Source: Flavobacterium sp. N2038 (GTDB taxonomy: Bacteria; Bacteroidota; Bacteroidia; Flavobacteriales; Flavobacteriaceae). Taken from it: a stretch of DNA of 64,000 nt. A program made the position numbers and the translations under genes. Below the pieces are notes generated by a model. The model searched no databases. It saw only the letters and a list, made by a program, of their open reading frames with translations, and was not told where the DNA came from. This document shows positions 9,377 to 17,239 of this stretch, one piece after another. The DNA is taken from contig NZ_CP110001.1 of assembly GCF_025947185.1 (NCBI RefSeq), forward strand, positions 2,108,001 to 2,172,000. The letters are read 5' to 3'. How positions within the stretch are numbered: position 1 is the stretch's first letter; every line of letters begins with the position of its first letter.

Positions 9377-10993
9377 TTACAAATCGACAAAGTATTTTTG
9401 TTTTCCAAAATCGAATTCATAATAAGTCAGGTTAGGCCAAAGCGGTTTCACCAATCCTTTTTCCCAATTTTGAAGAGCGGTTTGTAATTCTTTTACTTTT
9501 TCCGGATTTTTTGCAGCAAGATCTATAGTTTCAGATTTGTCTTTTGCTAAATCATAAAGCCAGGTTTCATGCGTTTTGCCACTTACAATTAGTTTCCAAT
9601 CACCACTTCTAATTGCTTTTGCATCGCCGGAGCGCCAGAATAATTCTTTGTGAGCTTCTTTATTGTTATTGACAACGTCGATAAGATTAACTCCATCATA
9701 AACGCGATCTTTTGGCAAGCCCGAACCTGTAACAGAAGCAATCGTACTAAAAATATCCAAAGTACTTACAGGCGTTTTGTATACAGTTTTTGGTTTTATT
9801 TTTCCCTTCCAGGAAATTGCAAACGGAACATTTATACCGCCTTCAAAATGCGAAAATTTACCGCCTTTTAATGGAGCATTTGTTGTTGCAAAAGTATAGT
9901 CGGCACCACCGTTGTCGCTTGCAAAAATGATTAGCGTATTTTCTTCTAAACCTTCTTTTTTAACTTTTGCTCTAATTCTTCCAATTGCGTCATCAAGTGC
10001 ACTGATCATGGCATAATACACACGTTTGTTTTCGTCTTTTACATTCGGGAAACGATCGTAATATTTTTTGCGAACCTGAAATGGTGTGTGAGGTGCATTG
10101 AATGGAACATAAAGTAAAAAAGGTTTGTTTTTATTTTTGTCGATAAAAGCTTCTGCTTCTTCAGCAAATGTTTCGGTTAAATAAGTTTTATCATGAATAA
10201 TAGTCGTATCCCGACGAATTTGCCCGATTCCAATGCGACCATTTCCCCAAATCATTTTATCGGTAAAATCTTTATGATGGTGGTTGATAATATCCGGATT
10301 ATCATCTTCTGGAGTATAAAGCGAAAAGGCCTGATAAAAGCCATAATGATAATCGAAACCACGATCTAAAGGGAAAAATCCTTTGTTGTGACCCAAATGC
10401 CATTTCCCGATAATTGCTGTGCTGTAACCTTGTTTTTTGGCTAAATTGGCAAACGTAATTTCAGATTTTGGCAGACCCTGAGTAGCAATTGATGCTTCAT
10501 TTGGGTATTTGATTTTATCATTCAGTCTCCAGCTATTGGTATTGATTAAATACTTAAAAGCATAATACTCCAGATTATTTTTTGGATATCGATCTCCGGG
10601 TTGATATTCATGTCCAAAACGTTCCTGATAACGTCCGGTAAGCAATCCGGCACGGGATGGTGAACAAATTGAAGCAGAAACATAACCATCGGTAAAAGTA
10701 ACTCCGGATGCGGCCAAAGAATCAATTTGTGGTGTTGGAGTTGATTTTCCTCCATACAATGAAATATCATATTTGCCTAAATCATCGGCAAGGAGAATAA
10801 TGATGTTTGGCTTTTTTTCTAAGATTGAAGAATCCTTTTGTGCCAGAAATGCAGCTTTTCCTTCAGCTAGTTTTTCATCTGGTTTTATTAAAGTTCCATC
10901 CGTGTTTATGGGCCAGAAAAGAAATACTGCTAAAAGAAAAAGTATAATTAAAAAAGGTATAACAATCTTAGTTACTTTTTTATAGTTTGCCAT
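9377..10993 (-). CDS. Membrane-anchored sulfatase (type I, formylglycine dependent)
   Basis: 538 residues from ATG at 10993. An upstream in-frame start at 11086 exists, but its codons (SFDFAQDD) come from an intergenic repeat, so it is rejected. An N-terminal hydrophobic anchor (IVIPFLIILFLLAVFLFWP) precedes the sulfatase domain: IILLADDLGKYDISLYGG (metal-binding Asp pair), then CSPSRAGLLTGRY, where Cys is converted to formylglycine. HLGHNKG and ASDNGGADYTF supply further active-site residues. It hydrolyses sulfate esters outside the cytoplasm. It is more distant from the tandem pair at 13.4-17.2 kb than those two are from each other. Substrate unknown (sugar or aryl sulfate). Confidence 0.92.
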   Translation of the reverse strand: MANYKKVTKIVIPFLIILFLLAVFLFWPINTDGTLIKPDEKLAEGKAAFLAQKDSSILEKKPNIIILLADDLGKYDISLYGGKSTPTPQIDSLAASGVTFTDGYVSASICSPSRAGLLTGRYQERFGHEYQPGDRYPKNNLEYYAFKYLINTNSWRLNDKIKYPNEASIATQGLPKSEITFANLAKKQGYSTAIIGKWHLGHNKGFFPLDRGFDYHYGFYQAFSLYTPEDDNPDIINHHHKDFTDKMIWGNGRIGIGQIRRDTTIIHDKTYLTETFAEEAEAFIDKNKNKPFLLYVPFNAPHTPFQVRKKYYDRFPNVKDENKRVYYAMISALDDAIGRIRAKVKKEGLEENTLIIFASDNGGADYTFATTNAPLKGGKFSHFEGGINVPFAISWKGKIKPKTVYKTPVSTLDIFSTIASVTGSGLPKDRVYDGVNLIDVVNNNKEAHKELFWRSGDAKAIRSGDWKLIVSGKTHETWLYDLAKDKSETIDLAAKNPEKVKELQTALQNWEKGLVKPLWPNLTYYEFDFGKQKYFVDL

Positions 10994-11039
10994 ATTTTGG
11001 TACGTTGTTTTTTGAATTTTGGTTTTGTATTGAGAGTTT

Positions 11040-11160
11040 TTCAAATTTTCAGGTTTGTCATCCTGAGCGAAGTCGAAGGACCGCAAGAAGCTCTACAAAG
11101 ATTGGGTTTTTATTACGGAGTTATTTGCGCGGGCTTCGACTTCGCTCAGCCTGAAAAGAT
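11040..11160. repeat. Dispersed inverted repeat with GCGAAGTCGAAG core
   Basis: GTCATCCTGAGCGAAGTCGAAGG (about 11057-11079) and the inverted copy GCTTCGACTTCGCTCAGCCTGA (about 11131-11153) flank a short spacer between the rhodanese-thioredoxin and sulfatase genes. The same element occurs at about 25146-25226, 30760-30812 and 33386-33444. It also creates the false upstream start of the neighbouring sulfatase. Confidence 0.75.
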
Positions 11161-11221
11161 TGTGGTAATCTTTATCAAAGTTTTAAACTTTGACAAAGAT
11201 TTATTTAAAATTCGTGCGTTA

Positions 11222-11938
11222 TTATTTAGAAGCCAAAGCCACATCAACCTCATTTTTTAAATTTTCAAAACCTTCTTTTTTAAGAATGATTTTTCCGTTT
11301 TGATAAAGTATCAAAGTTGGGAAAACTTTAATCGTTTTTAAATCGGCAATGATTTGTGTATTATCTTCTAAATCTATTTCTACAATTTTAAGATTTTTGC
11401 CATACTGCGTTTTGATGGTTTCTAAAACTGGTTTTATTTTTTTGCATGCCCCACAATAAATGGAACCAATATCGACTAAAACGGTACTATTTTCAGTAAT
11501 GATTTTGTTGTATTCTGCCAGGGTTAATTTGCTTTTGGAGTTGGTAAAATATGGTTTTCCACCCCCAATCCAGTTTGCAATTCCGCCTTCTAAACTATAT
11601 ACTTCTTTGAAGCCTTTTTTTAATAAATCATCAGCGAGCCAGACACTTCTTCCTGCACCTATAGAATAGGTAAACACCGGTTTTGATTTATCTAAGGCAG
11701 CAATTCGTTTGGCATAATCTTTTGATTCCAGATTGAAATTTACAGCACCAATAATGTGATTCAGCGCAAACTCTTCGGGACCTCTGGCATCAATAATCTG
11801 TGGATTTTTTTGGCTTTGGATTTTTGTATAAAATGAATCTAAATTGACTGTATTTTCGCTTTTATTTTGCGAAAAAACAGCAATTGTAAATAGAAATACA
11901 ATTACTGTTATACTATTTTTTAAAACTTTATTTTTCAT
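11222..11938 (-). CDS. Exported rhodanese-like domain fused to thioredoxin
   Basis: 238 residues. A signal peptide (ITVIVFLFTIAVFSQ) is followed by a rhodanese-like domain (about residues 30-130: QIIDARGPEEFALNHIIGAVN and YSLEGGIANWIGGGKPYF). At the active-site loop the sequence is TYSIGAGRSVW, with Ser where active rhodaneses have Cys. The C-terminal thioredoxin domain (about 140-238) has an intact CGAC redox pair in IGSIYCGACKKIKP. The protein should act in the periplasm, as a thiol-disulfide enzyme with a rhodanese module that binds but does not transfer sulfur. It sits 14 bases after the hydroxylase-like gene in the sulfatase locus. Confidence 0.85.
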   Translation of the reverse strand: MKNKVLKNSITVIVFLFTIAVFSQNKSENTVNLDSFYTKIQSQKNPQIIDARGPEEFALNHIIGAVNFNLESKDYAKRIAALDKSKPVFTYSIGAGRSVWLADDLLKKGFKEVYSLEGGIANWIGGGKPYFTNSKSKLTLAEYNKIITENSTVLVDIGSIYCGACKKIKPVLETIKTQYGKNLKIVEIDLEDNTQIIADLKTIKVFPTLILYQNGKIILKKEGFENLKNEVDVALASK

Positions 11939-11952
11939 AATCGTTTTTAAGA

Positions 11953-13011
11953 TTAAACTTGTTCTAATATTGGGGTATGAGTATCTTCGGCAACAACTGT
12001 TTTTACTTTAAGCGGAAGTGACAATACACCATCTGCAAGAGGGCTTCCTTCTTTTTTAGATTTGAATATTGGCCATAAAAACTGTGCGTACCATTCTTCT
12101 TGTTTGTATGATTTTGTTCCGTAAGATTCCGGGAATTTACGTGTGATTAATCCGGTTCCGAAAATGACATCCCAAATGAAAAACATGTTTCCGAAATTAC
12201 CTTTAAAGTGTCCAACACCATCTCCGCTTGTATCTGCATGATGTGCGTGATGTGTTGCCGGAGTTGAAATTAGACGTTCTAAAACCCATGCAATTGGATG
12301 CAAAACTTTGTATTTGTAAAAAGGTTTGTCCCACGCGATACTTGAGTGTGCACCCAATGTGATGAAACTTTTAATTACCAAAACAAATAAAGCTGGTAAA
12401 CCTAACCCTAAATAGGTTAAAGTTGCTGTCAAATAAATTTGAGAAAAGAAAACCGTATAAATAAAGTTTTGTCTGGAAGCCATCGCCATTCCCATATATG
12501 GAGCCGAGTGATGTGTTCTGTGGAAACGCCATAAAAACGGAACTTGATGATGCAGTCTATGGTACCAATATTGCGTCAAATCATCGGCAATGGCAATCAG
12601 GAAAAATCCTCCCCAGAAAGGAACCCACGAAAGTGTGTTAGCTAAATCCGGAATTAGATATGGTAAAGCAGTCAAGCTGAAAAAAGCAATTACGGGAGGC
12701 AAAAGCAATTTTGGTGCTAGGAAACAAATAATATCAACTTTGCGTTCCTGACCTGTCCATTCGTCATCGTATAAACCTGCAGTAAATTCGATTACACCTA
12801 AAACCAGCATAAAAACAGTTAATCCCCAAGTGCGGATATGCTCAAAAGCGGGTTTTGAAAATTCTAAAAAAGCAGGTAATGAAATGTGCGATTCACTTAC
12901 CAAATTATTGCTTAATTTAAAGTAAAGGAAAATTGCCACTACAGGCAAAGAATATATAAAAAGACTTATTAGTAAATCTCTTGTCAGTTTTTCTCTTTGA
13001 ACTATTGCCAT
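11953..13011 (-). CDS. Fatty acid hydroxylase / sterol desaturase superfamily membrane protein
   Basis: 352 residues with about six hydrophobic helices and the eight-or-more-His diiron signature: HRLHH, HRTHHS and HAHHAD. This places it in the FA_hydroxylase superfamily (sterol desaturases, alkylglycerol monooxygenase-like proteins), which hydroxylate or desaturate lipids with O2. The substrate cannot be deduced. It is preceded by a 39-codon gene for a one-helix protein, with only 6 bases between them, and followed 14 bases later by the rhodanese-thioredoxin gene, so the three look co-transcribed. Confidence 0.88.
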   Translation of the reverse strand: MAIVQREKLTRDLLISLFIYSLPVVAIFLYFKLSNNLVSESHISLPAFLEFSKPAFEHIRTWGLTVFMLVLGVIEFTAGLYDDEWTGQERKVDIICFLAPKLLLPPVIAFFSLTALPYLIPDLANTLSWVPFWGGFFLIAIADDLTQYWYHRLHHQVPFLWRFHRTHHSAPYMGMAMASRQNFIYTVFFSQIYLTATLTYLGLGLPALFVLVIKSFITLGAHSSIAWDKPFYKYKVLHPIAWVLERLISTPATHHAHHADTSGDGVGHFKGNFGNMFFIWDVIFGTGLITRKFPESYGTKSYKQEEWYAQFLWPIFKSKKEGSPLADGVLSLPLKVKTVVAEDTHTPILEQV

Positions 13012-13017
13012 GATTTC

Positions 13018-13137
13018 TTATTTTAAAAATTGATTAATTAATGCTAAACCTCCCGCCAATATGACTAGAGGTACTAAAAAAACAATCGCGCCAACGATTA
13101 TTTTTTTTCCTATAATTTCATAGTCTACTCGTTTCAT
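13018..13137 (-). CDS. 39-residue single-helix membrane peptide
   Basis: ATG at 13137, stop at 13018-13020. The peptide begins MKRVDYEIIGKKI and continues into a hydrophobic helix (IVGAIVFLVPLVILAGGLALI) and a short polar tail NQFLK. It has the same A-rich start context (AAGAAATC before ATG) as the hydroxylase gene 6 bases downstream. The positive N-terminus plus one transmembrane helix suggests a small membrane subunit or regulator of that enzyme. I do not recognise a family. Support is the clean start, the amphipathic/hydrophobic design and the tight spacing. Confidence 0.65.
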   Translation of the reverse strand: MKRVDYEIIGKKIIVGAIVFLVPLVILAGGLALINQFLK

Positions 13138-13317
13138 GATTTCTTATGTTTATATTTTTTTATTGTGTGTTATTGATAATCAAAAAGTTATAAAGCGTAA
13201 ATTTAAATTAAAAACTTTTAATTCTATAGAATTAGTAGTGTTTAAATTATTCTTTTTTTATAATTTATTGTGATTTTAGCGAATTCTAAATCAAAATGTG
13301 TTTTTGTGTTTTATAAT

Positions 13318-13352
13318 GAAACCTACAAGGTTTTAGGAACCTTGCAGGTTTT
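13318..13352 (-). terminator. Terminator of the susCD-sulfatase operon
   Basis: AACCTACAAGGTT and AACCTTGCAGGTTTT form a stem with few mismatches, 12 bases past the sulfatase stop at 13364. It separates the susCD-sulfatase pair transcript from the hydroxylase group downstream. Confidence 0.55.
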
Positions 13353-13363
13353 GAGAATCAATA

Positions 13364-15298
13364 TTAGTTAGTACTTCCGGCAGCAGTTGTACCCGCGCCT
13401 GGTTTTGTAACTTGTTTAATTAAATCCTGAACAGTTTTGGCTTTGTCGGCACCAGTATTGTGTATTTTTCTGGTTATTACATCCTGCCAGTCAATTAACG
13501 GATAAACGTTATTTTCTTTAGCTTGTTCATCAAACAGTTTTTTTAGTTCGGCTAGTTTTTCAGGATATTTTGCTGCCAAATTGTTACGCTCGTTAAAATC
13601 CTCGTTCAGGTTATATAATTCCCAAACATCAGTATCAAAATTGCTTGATGCAGGTGCCTGATTTTTTCCGCCAGATTTCACCGATGTAAACGGATTCGCA
13701 TGTGCTGCTCCGGCTTTCCATCCATCTTTATAAATGGCTCTGTTTCCAAAGATGTAATAGTATTGAACTTTGTGCAATGATTCTGCTTTTGGATTATCAA
13801 GAGAAGCATACAAAGACGAACCCTGAATAATATCCTGTTTAATACCTTTGATATATTCCGGTGCTTTAACTCCTACAATGTCTAAAGTTGTTGGAAGCAA
13901 ATCGGTAACATGGCTGTATTGATTTCTGATGCCACCTTTGTCTTTAATTCCGTTTGGATAAAAAACAATTAATGGATTATGAGTTCCACCTTCAGATTGT
14001 GCATCTTGTTTCCAGTTTTTGAACGGAACATTTGTTGCTTGAGCCCATCCTAAAGGATAATTTGTGTTTAGACCTTTTGGAGTTCCAATTTCGTCAATAT
14101 TTGCTAAGTTTTTCTTTAGATTTTCCTCTTCAGATACTCCTTGAGAAAACAAACTTTGGTTGATTGTTCCTTCGGTAGTTCCTTCTTTACTTGCTCCATT
14201 ATCGCCAATAGCTACAAAAATTAAAGTGTTGTCCAGTTGTCCGCTTTCTTTTAGATAATTCACAACTCTTCCTACTTCATAATCTGTATACGTTAGGAAT
14301 CCAGCGTAAACTTCCATAAATCTAGCATAAACTTTCTTTTGATCTGGAGATAGTTTTTTCCAATCTGTGATTAATGGATTACGTTCTGGTAATACTGCGT
14401 TTGCTGGAATTACGCCCAATTTCTTTTGGTTTGCGATTACTTCTTCGCGGTAAGCGTCCCAGCCTTTATCAAATTTTCCTCTGTAAGGATCGCTCCATTT
14501 TGTAGCAACCTGATGAGGTGCGTGTGCTGCGCCTGGTGCATAGTACAAGAAAAATGGTTTTCCCGGAGCCGCTTTTTGTTGTTTTTGGATATAGCTTATT
14601 GCTTTATCTGTAATTAATTCACTTAAGTGGCGCCCGTCAGGCGTAACGTGAACTTGATCTTCAACTAAATCAGGATTGTACTGATCGGTTTGAGAACCTA
14701 AGAATCCGTAGAAATGATCAAAACCTTTTCCGGTTGGCCATCTGTCGAATGGTCCTGCATCTGTAGCATCTTCATCTGGCGTTACACCATATTTTCCAAC
14801 TGCAAAAGTGTTATAACCGTTTTCACGTAAAATCTCTGCAATTGTTCCTTTATCAGAAGGAATTCTTCCGTCCCAACCAGGGAAACCAGCTGATAAAATC
14901 GTGTGTGAAAATCCGCTAACGTGTACTCTTCCTGAATTTCTTCCAGTCAGTAAAGCCGCACGAGTTGGCGCGCAAATAGCCGTTGTGTGAAAGTTAGTAT
15001 AACGTAAACCATTATTGGCTAACTGATCAAAAGTTGGTGTGCTGATCAAACCTCCAAAAGCACTTGAAGCTCCGAATCCGACGTCGTCTAATAAGATCCA
15101 AATTACGTTTGGTGCGCCTTTAGGAGCTTTTACCGGTTCTGGCCAATATTCTTTAGAATCGGCTAAAGTTTTTCCGATAACACCTTTAAATTCTTCTGGT
15201 TTATCTTGTGCTATTCCTAATTGTGCAACTAAGAGCGCCGTAATCAAAAGCCCTTTTTTAGGACTTTTGATTAAACTGTTGTATTTAAAATTTTTCAT
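13364..15298 (-). CDS. Secreted arylsulfatase-type sulfatase (tandem copy 2)
   Basis: 644 residues with a signal peptide (LLITALLVAQLGIAQ). The sulfatase core includes NVIWILLDDVGFGASSAFGG (metal-binding Asp pair), then the formylglycine site CAPTRAALLTGRN, GKYGVTPDEDATDAGPFDRW and AIGDNGASKEGT. Type I sulfatases are activated by a maturase or FGE acting on the Cys of CxPxR. The C-terminal region WELYNLNEDFNERNNLAAKYPEKLAELKKLF is typical of arylsulfatase A-type enzymes. It is closely similar along its whole length to the upstream gene at 15310-17211, from which it is separated by 11 bases. Together with SusC/SusD this indicates import and desulfation of a sulfated organic compound. Confidence 0.94.
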   Translation of the reverse strand: MKNFKYNSLIKSPKKGLLITALLVAQLGIAQDKPEEFKGVIGKTLADSKEYWPEPVKAPKGAPNVIWILLDDVGFGASSAFGGLISTPTFDQLANNGLRYTNFHTTAICAPTRAALLTGRNSGRVHVSGFSHTILSAGFPGWDGRIPSDKGTIAEILRENGYNTFAVGKYGVTPDEDATDAGPFDRWPTGKGFDHFYGFLGSQTDQYNPDLVEDQVHVTPDGRHLSELITDKAISYIQKQQKAAPGKPFFLYYAPGAAHAPHQVATKWSDPYRGKFDKGWDAYREEVIANQKKLGVIPANAVLPERNPLITDWKKLSPDQKKVYARFMEVYAGFLTYTDYEVGRVVNYLKESGQLDNTLIFVAIGDNGASKEGTTEGTINQSLFSQGVSEEENLKKNLANIDEIGTPKGLNTNYPLGWAQATNVPFKNWKQDAQSEGGTHNPLIVFYPNGIKDKGGIRNQYSHVTDLLPTTLDIVGVKAPEYIKGIKQDIIQGSSLYASLDNPKAESLHKVQYYYIFGNRAIYKDGWKAGAAHANPFTSVKSGGKNQAPASSNFDTDVWELYNLNEDFNERNNLAAKYPEKLAELKKLFDEQAKENNVYPLIDWQDVITRKIHNTGADKAKTVQDLIKQVTKPGAGTTAAGSTN

Positions 15299-15309
15299 AG
15301 TTTTTATTT

Positions 15310-17211
15310 TTACTTGTTTGCTTTGGTTAATAGTTCTTGAGCAGATTTTCCTTCTGTAGCTGGTGTTTGGTGTATTTTTCTCTGATATACATCTGACCAG
15401 TCTATTAAAGGATATAAGTTGTTTTTCCTGGCTTGCTGGTCAAATAGTTTTTTTAATTCGGCCAGTTTTTCAGGATATTTTTTAGCCAAATCTTTTTGTT
15501 CATTAAAATCTTCATTGATGTTGTACAATTCCCAAACATCTTTGTCAAAATCAGCATTTAATAAACCTGCTTTTTTGGGATCACTTAAAGCTTCTTTAGC
15601 TTCAATTGAATTTGGATGATGCGCCGCAGCCGCTTTCCATCCATCACTATAAATTGCTCGGGCTCCAAAAATGTAATAATGCTGTACTTTATGATTTGAA
15701 ATTGCTTTTGCATCATTCAAAGAATTGTAGAAAGAATATCCCTGAATTGTATCTTGCTTAATTTCTCTGATAGATTCAGGTGCTTTAACTCCTAAAATAT
15801 CCAGCGTTGTTGGTAAAATATCAATTACATGACTGTATTGGGTTCTAATTCCAGGCGTTTTAATTCCCTTTGGATAATAAACAATCAACGGATTATGAGT
15901 GCCGCCTTCTGAGTTTGCATCTTGTTTCCAGTCTTTAAAAGGAACATTTGTTGCCTGAGCCCAGCCCAAAGGATAATTGGTATAGGTTTCAGGTGTTCCA
16001 ATTTCGCCAATTCGCTTTAAATTATTTTGAAAAACCGTTTCGTCTGTTTCTCCAACAACATAAGTTTGTCTGTTGACAGCACCTTGCAATGTTCCTTCTT
16101 TGCTTGCACCATTATCACCAATTAAAACAAATACAACTGTATTTTCCAGTTGATTGATTTCTTTTAAATAATTAACCAATCTTCCAATTTCATAATCCGT
16201 GTAGGTAAGATATCCGGCATATACTTCCATAAATTTGGCATATACTTTTTTCTGATCCGGTGTTAATTTTTTCCAGTCTGCAATAAGCGGATTACGTTCC
16301 GGCAATACAGCATTCGAAGGAATAACTCCTAATTTTTTCTGATTGGCAATGGTTTTTTCGCGGTAAGCGTCCCAGCCATCATCAAATTTTCCTTTATACG
16401 GATCGCTCCATTTTTGGGCAACCTGATGAGGTGCATGAACAGCTGCCGGAGAATAATATAAAAAGAATGGTTTTCCCGGCGCGGCTTTTTGCTGTCTGGC
16501 AATATAGCTGATTGCTTTATTTGTAATTTGCTCGCTCAAATGGCGTCCGTCAGGAGTGACGTGTGCTTGATCTTCAATTAGATCGGGTTTATACTGATCC
16601 GTTGCTGAGCCCAGGAAACCAAAGAAATGTTCAAATCCTTTTCCGGTTGGCCAGCGGTCAAAAGGTCCGGCATCTGTAGCTTCTTCATCTGGCGTTATAC
16701 CATATTTACCTACGCCAAAAGTGTTATAACCTTTATCACGTAAAATCTCGGCAACAGTTCCGTTTTTTGAAGGCAGTCTTCCGTCCCAACCAGGAAATCC
16801 AGCAGACATAATCGTATGTGAAAATCCTCCAACATGAACTTTATGAGAATTACTTCCCGTTAATAAAGCAGAGCGGGTAGGAGCACAAATTGCGGTTGTA
16901 TGAAAATTGGTATAGCGTAATCCGTTATTGGCAAGACTCTCTAAAACCGGAGTTTGGATCAAACCTCCAAAAGCACTTGAAGCTCCGTAACCTACGTCAT
17001 CTAAAATAATCCAGACGACATTTGGAGCGCCTTTTGGAGCCGTAACGGGTTCTGGCCAATATTCTTTAGAATCGGCCAAAGTTTTACCAATTACACCTTT
17101 AAATTCTTCTGGTTTAGTCTGTGCAAAACCCAATTGTGCAAGTAAAATTGCGCTAATCAAAAGCCCTTTTTTAGGACTTTTGACTGATAAGCTAGTTTTA
17201 TATTTTTTCAT
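15310..17211 (-). CDS. Secreted arylsulfatase-type sulfatase (tandem copy 1)
   Basis: 633 residues, signal peptide LLISAILLAQLGFAQ. Active-site block CAPTRSALLTGSN, metal ligands in NVVWIILDDVGYGASS and LIGDNGASKEGT. Paralogue of the downstream sulfatase; the two share whole motifs such as EFKGVIGKTLADSKEYWPEP. The formylglycine motif here ends in TGSN, where the other copy has TGRN, so the pair may have diverged in substrate. It lies 28 bases after susD. The start is well placed (ATG at 17211) after an A/T-rich spacer. Confidence 0.94.
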   Translation of the reverse strand: MKKYKTSLSVKSPKKGLLISAILLAQLGFAQTKPEEFKGVIGKTLADSKEYWPEPVTAPKGAPNVVWIILDDVGYGASSAFGGLIQTPVLESLANNGLRYTNFHTTAICAPTRSALLTGSNSHKVHVGGFSHTIMSAGFPGWDGRLPSKNGTVAEILRDKGYNTFGVGKYGITPDEEATDAGPFDRWPTGKGFEHFFGFLGSATDQYKPDLIEDQAHVTPDGRHLSEQITNKAISYIARQQKAAPGKPFFLYYSPAAVHAPHQVAQKWSDPYKGKFDDGWDAYREKTIANQKKLGVIPSNAVLPERNPLIADWKKLTPDQKKVYAKFMEVYAGYLTYTDYEIGRLVNYLKEINQLENTVVFVLIGDNGASKEGTLQGAVNRQTYVVGETDETVFQNNLKRIGEIGTPETYTNYPLGWAQATNVPFKDWKQDANSEGGTHNPLIVYYPKGIKTPGIRTQYSHVIDILPTTLDILGVKAPESIREIKQDTIQGYSFYNSLNDAKAISNHKVQHYYIFGARAIYSDGWKAAAAHHPNSIEAKEALSDPKKAGLLNADFDKDVWELYNINEDFNEQKDLAKKYPEKLAELKKLFDQQARKNNLYPLIDWSDVYQRKIHQTPATEGKSAQELLTKANK

Positions 17212-17239
17212 AATTTATTGGTTTATTTGTGATTGGTTA

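Noticed and set aside
10994..11086. In-frame upstream start extending the sulfatase by 31 residues
   Set aside because: The codons MRSFDFAQDDKPEN come from a copy of the CTTCGACTTCGCTCAG intergenic repeat; ATG 10993 leads directly into a membrane anchor.
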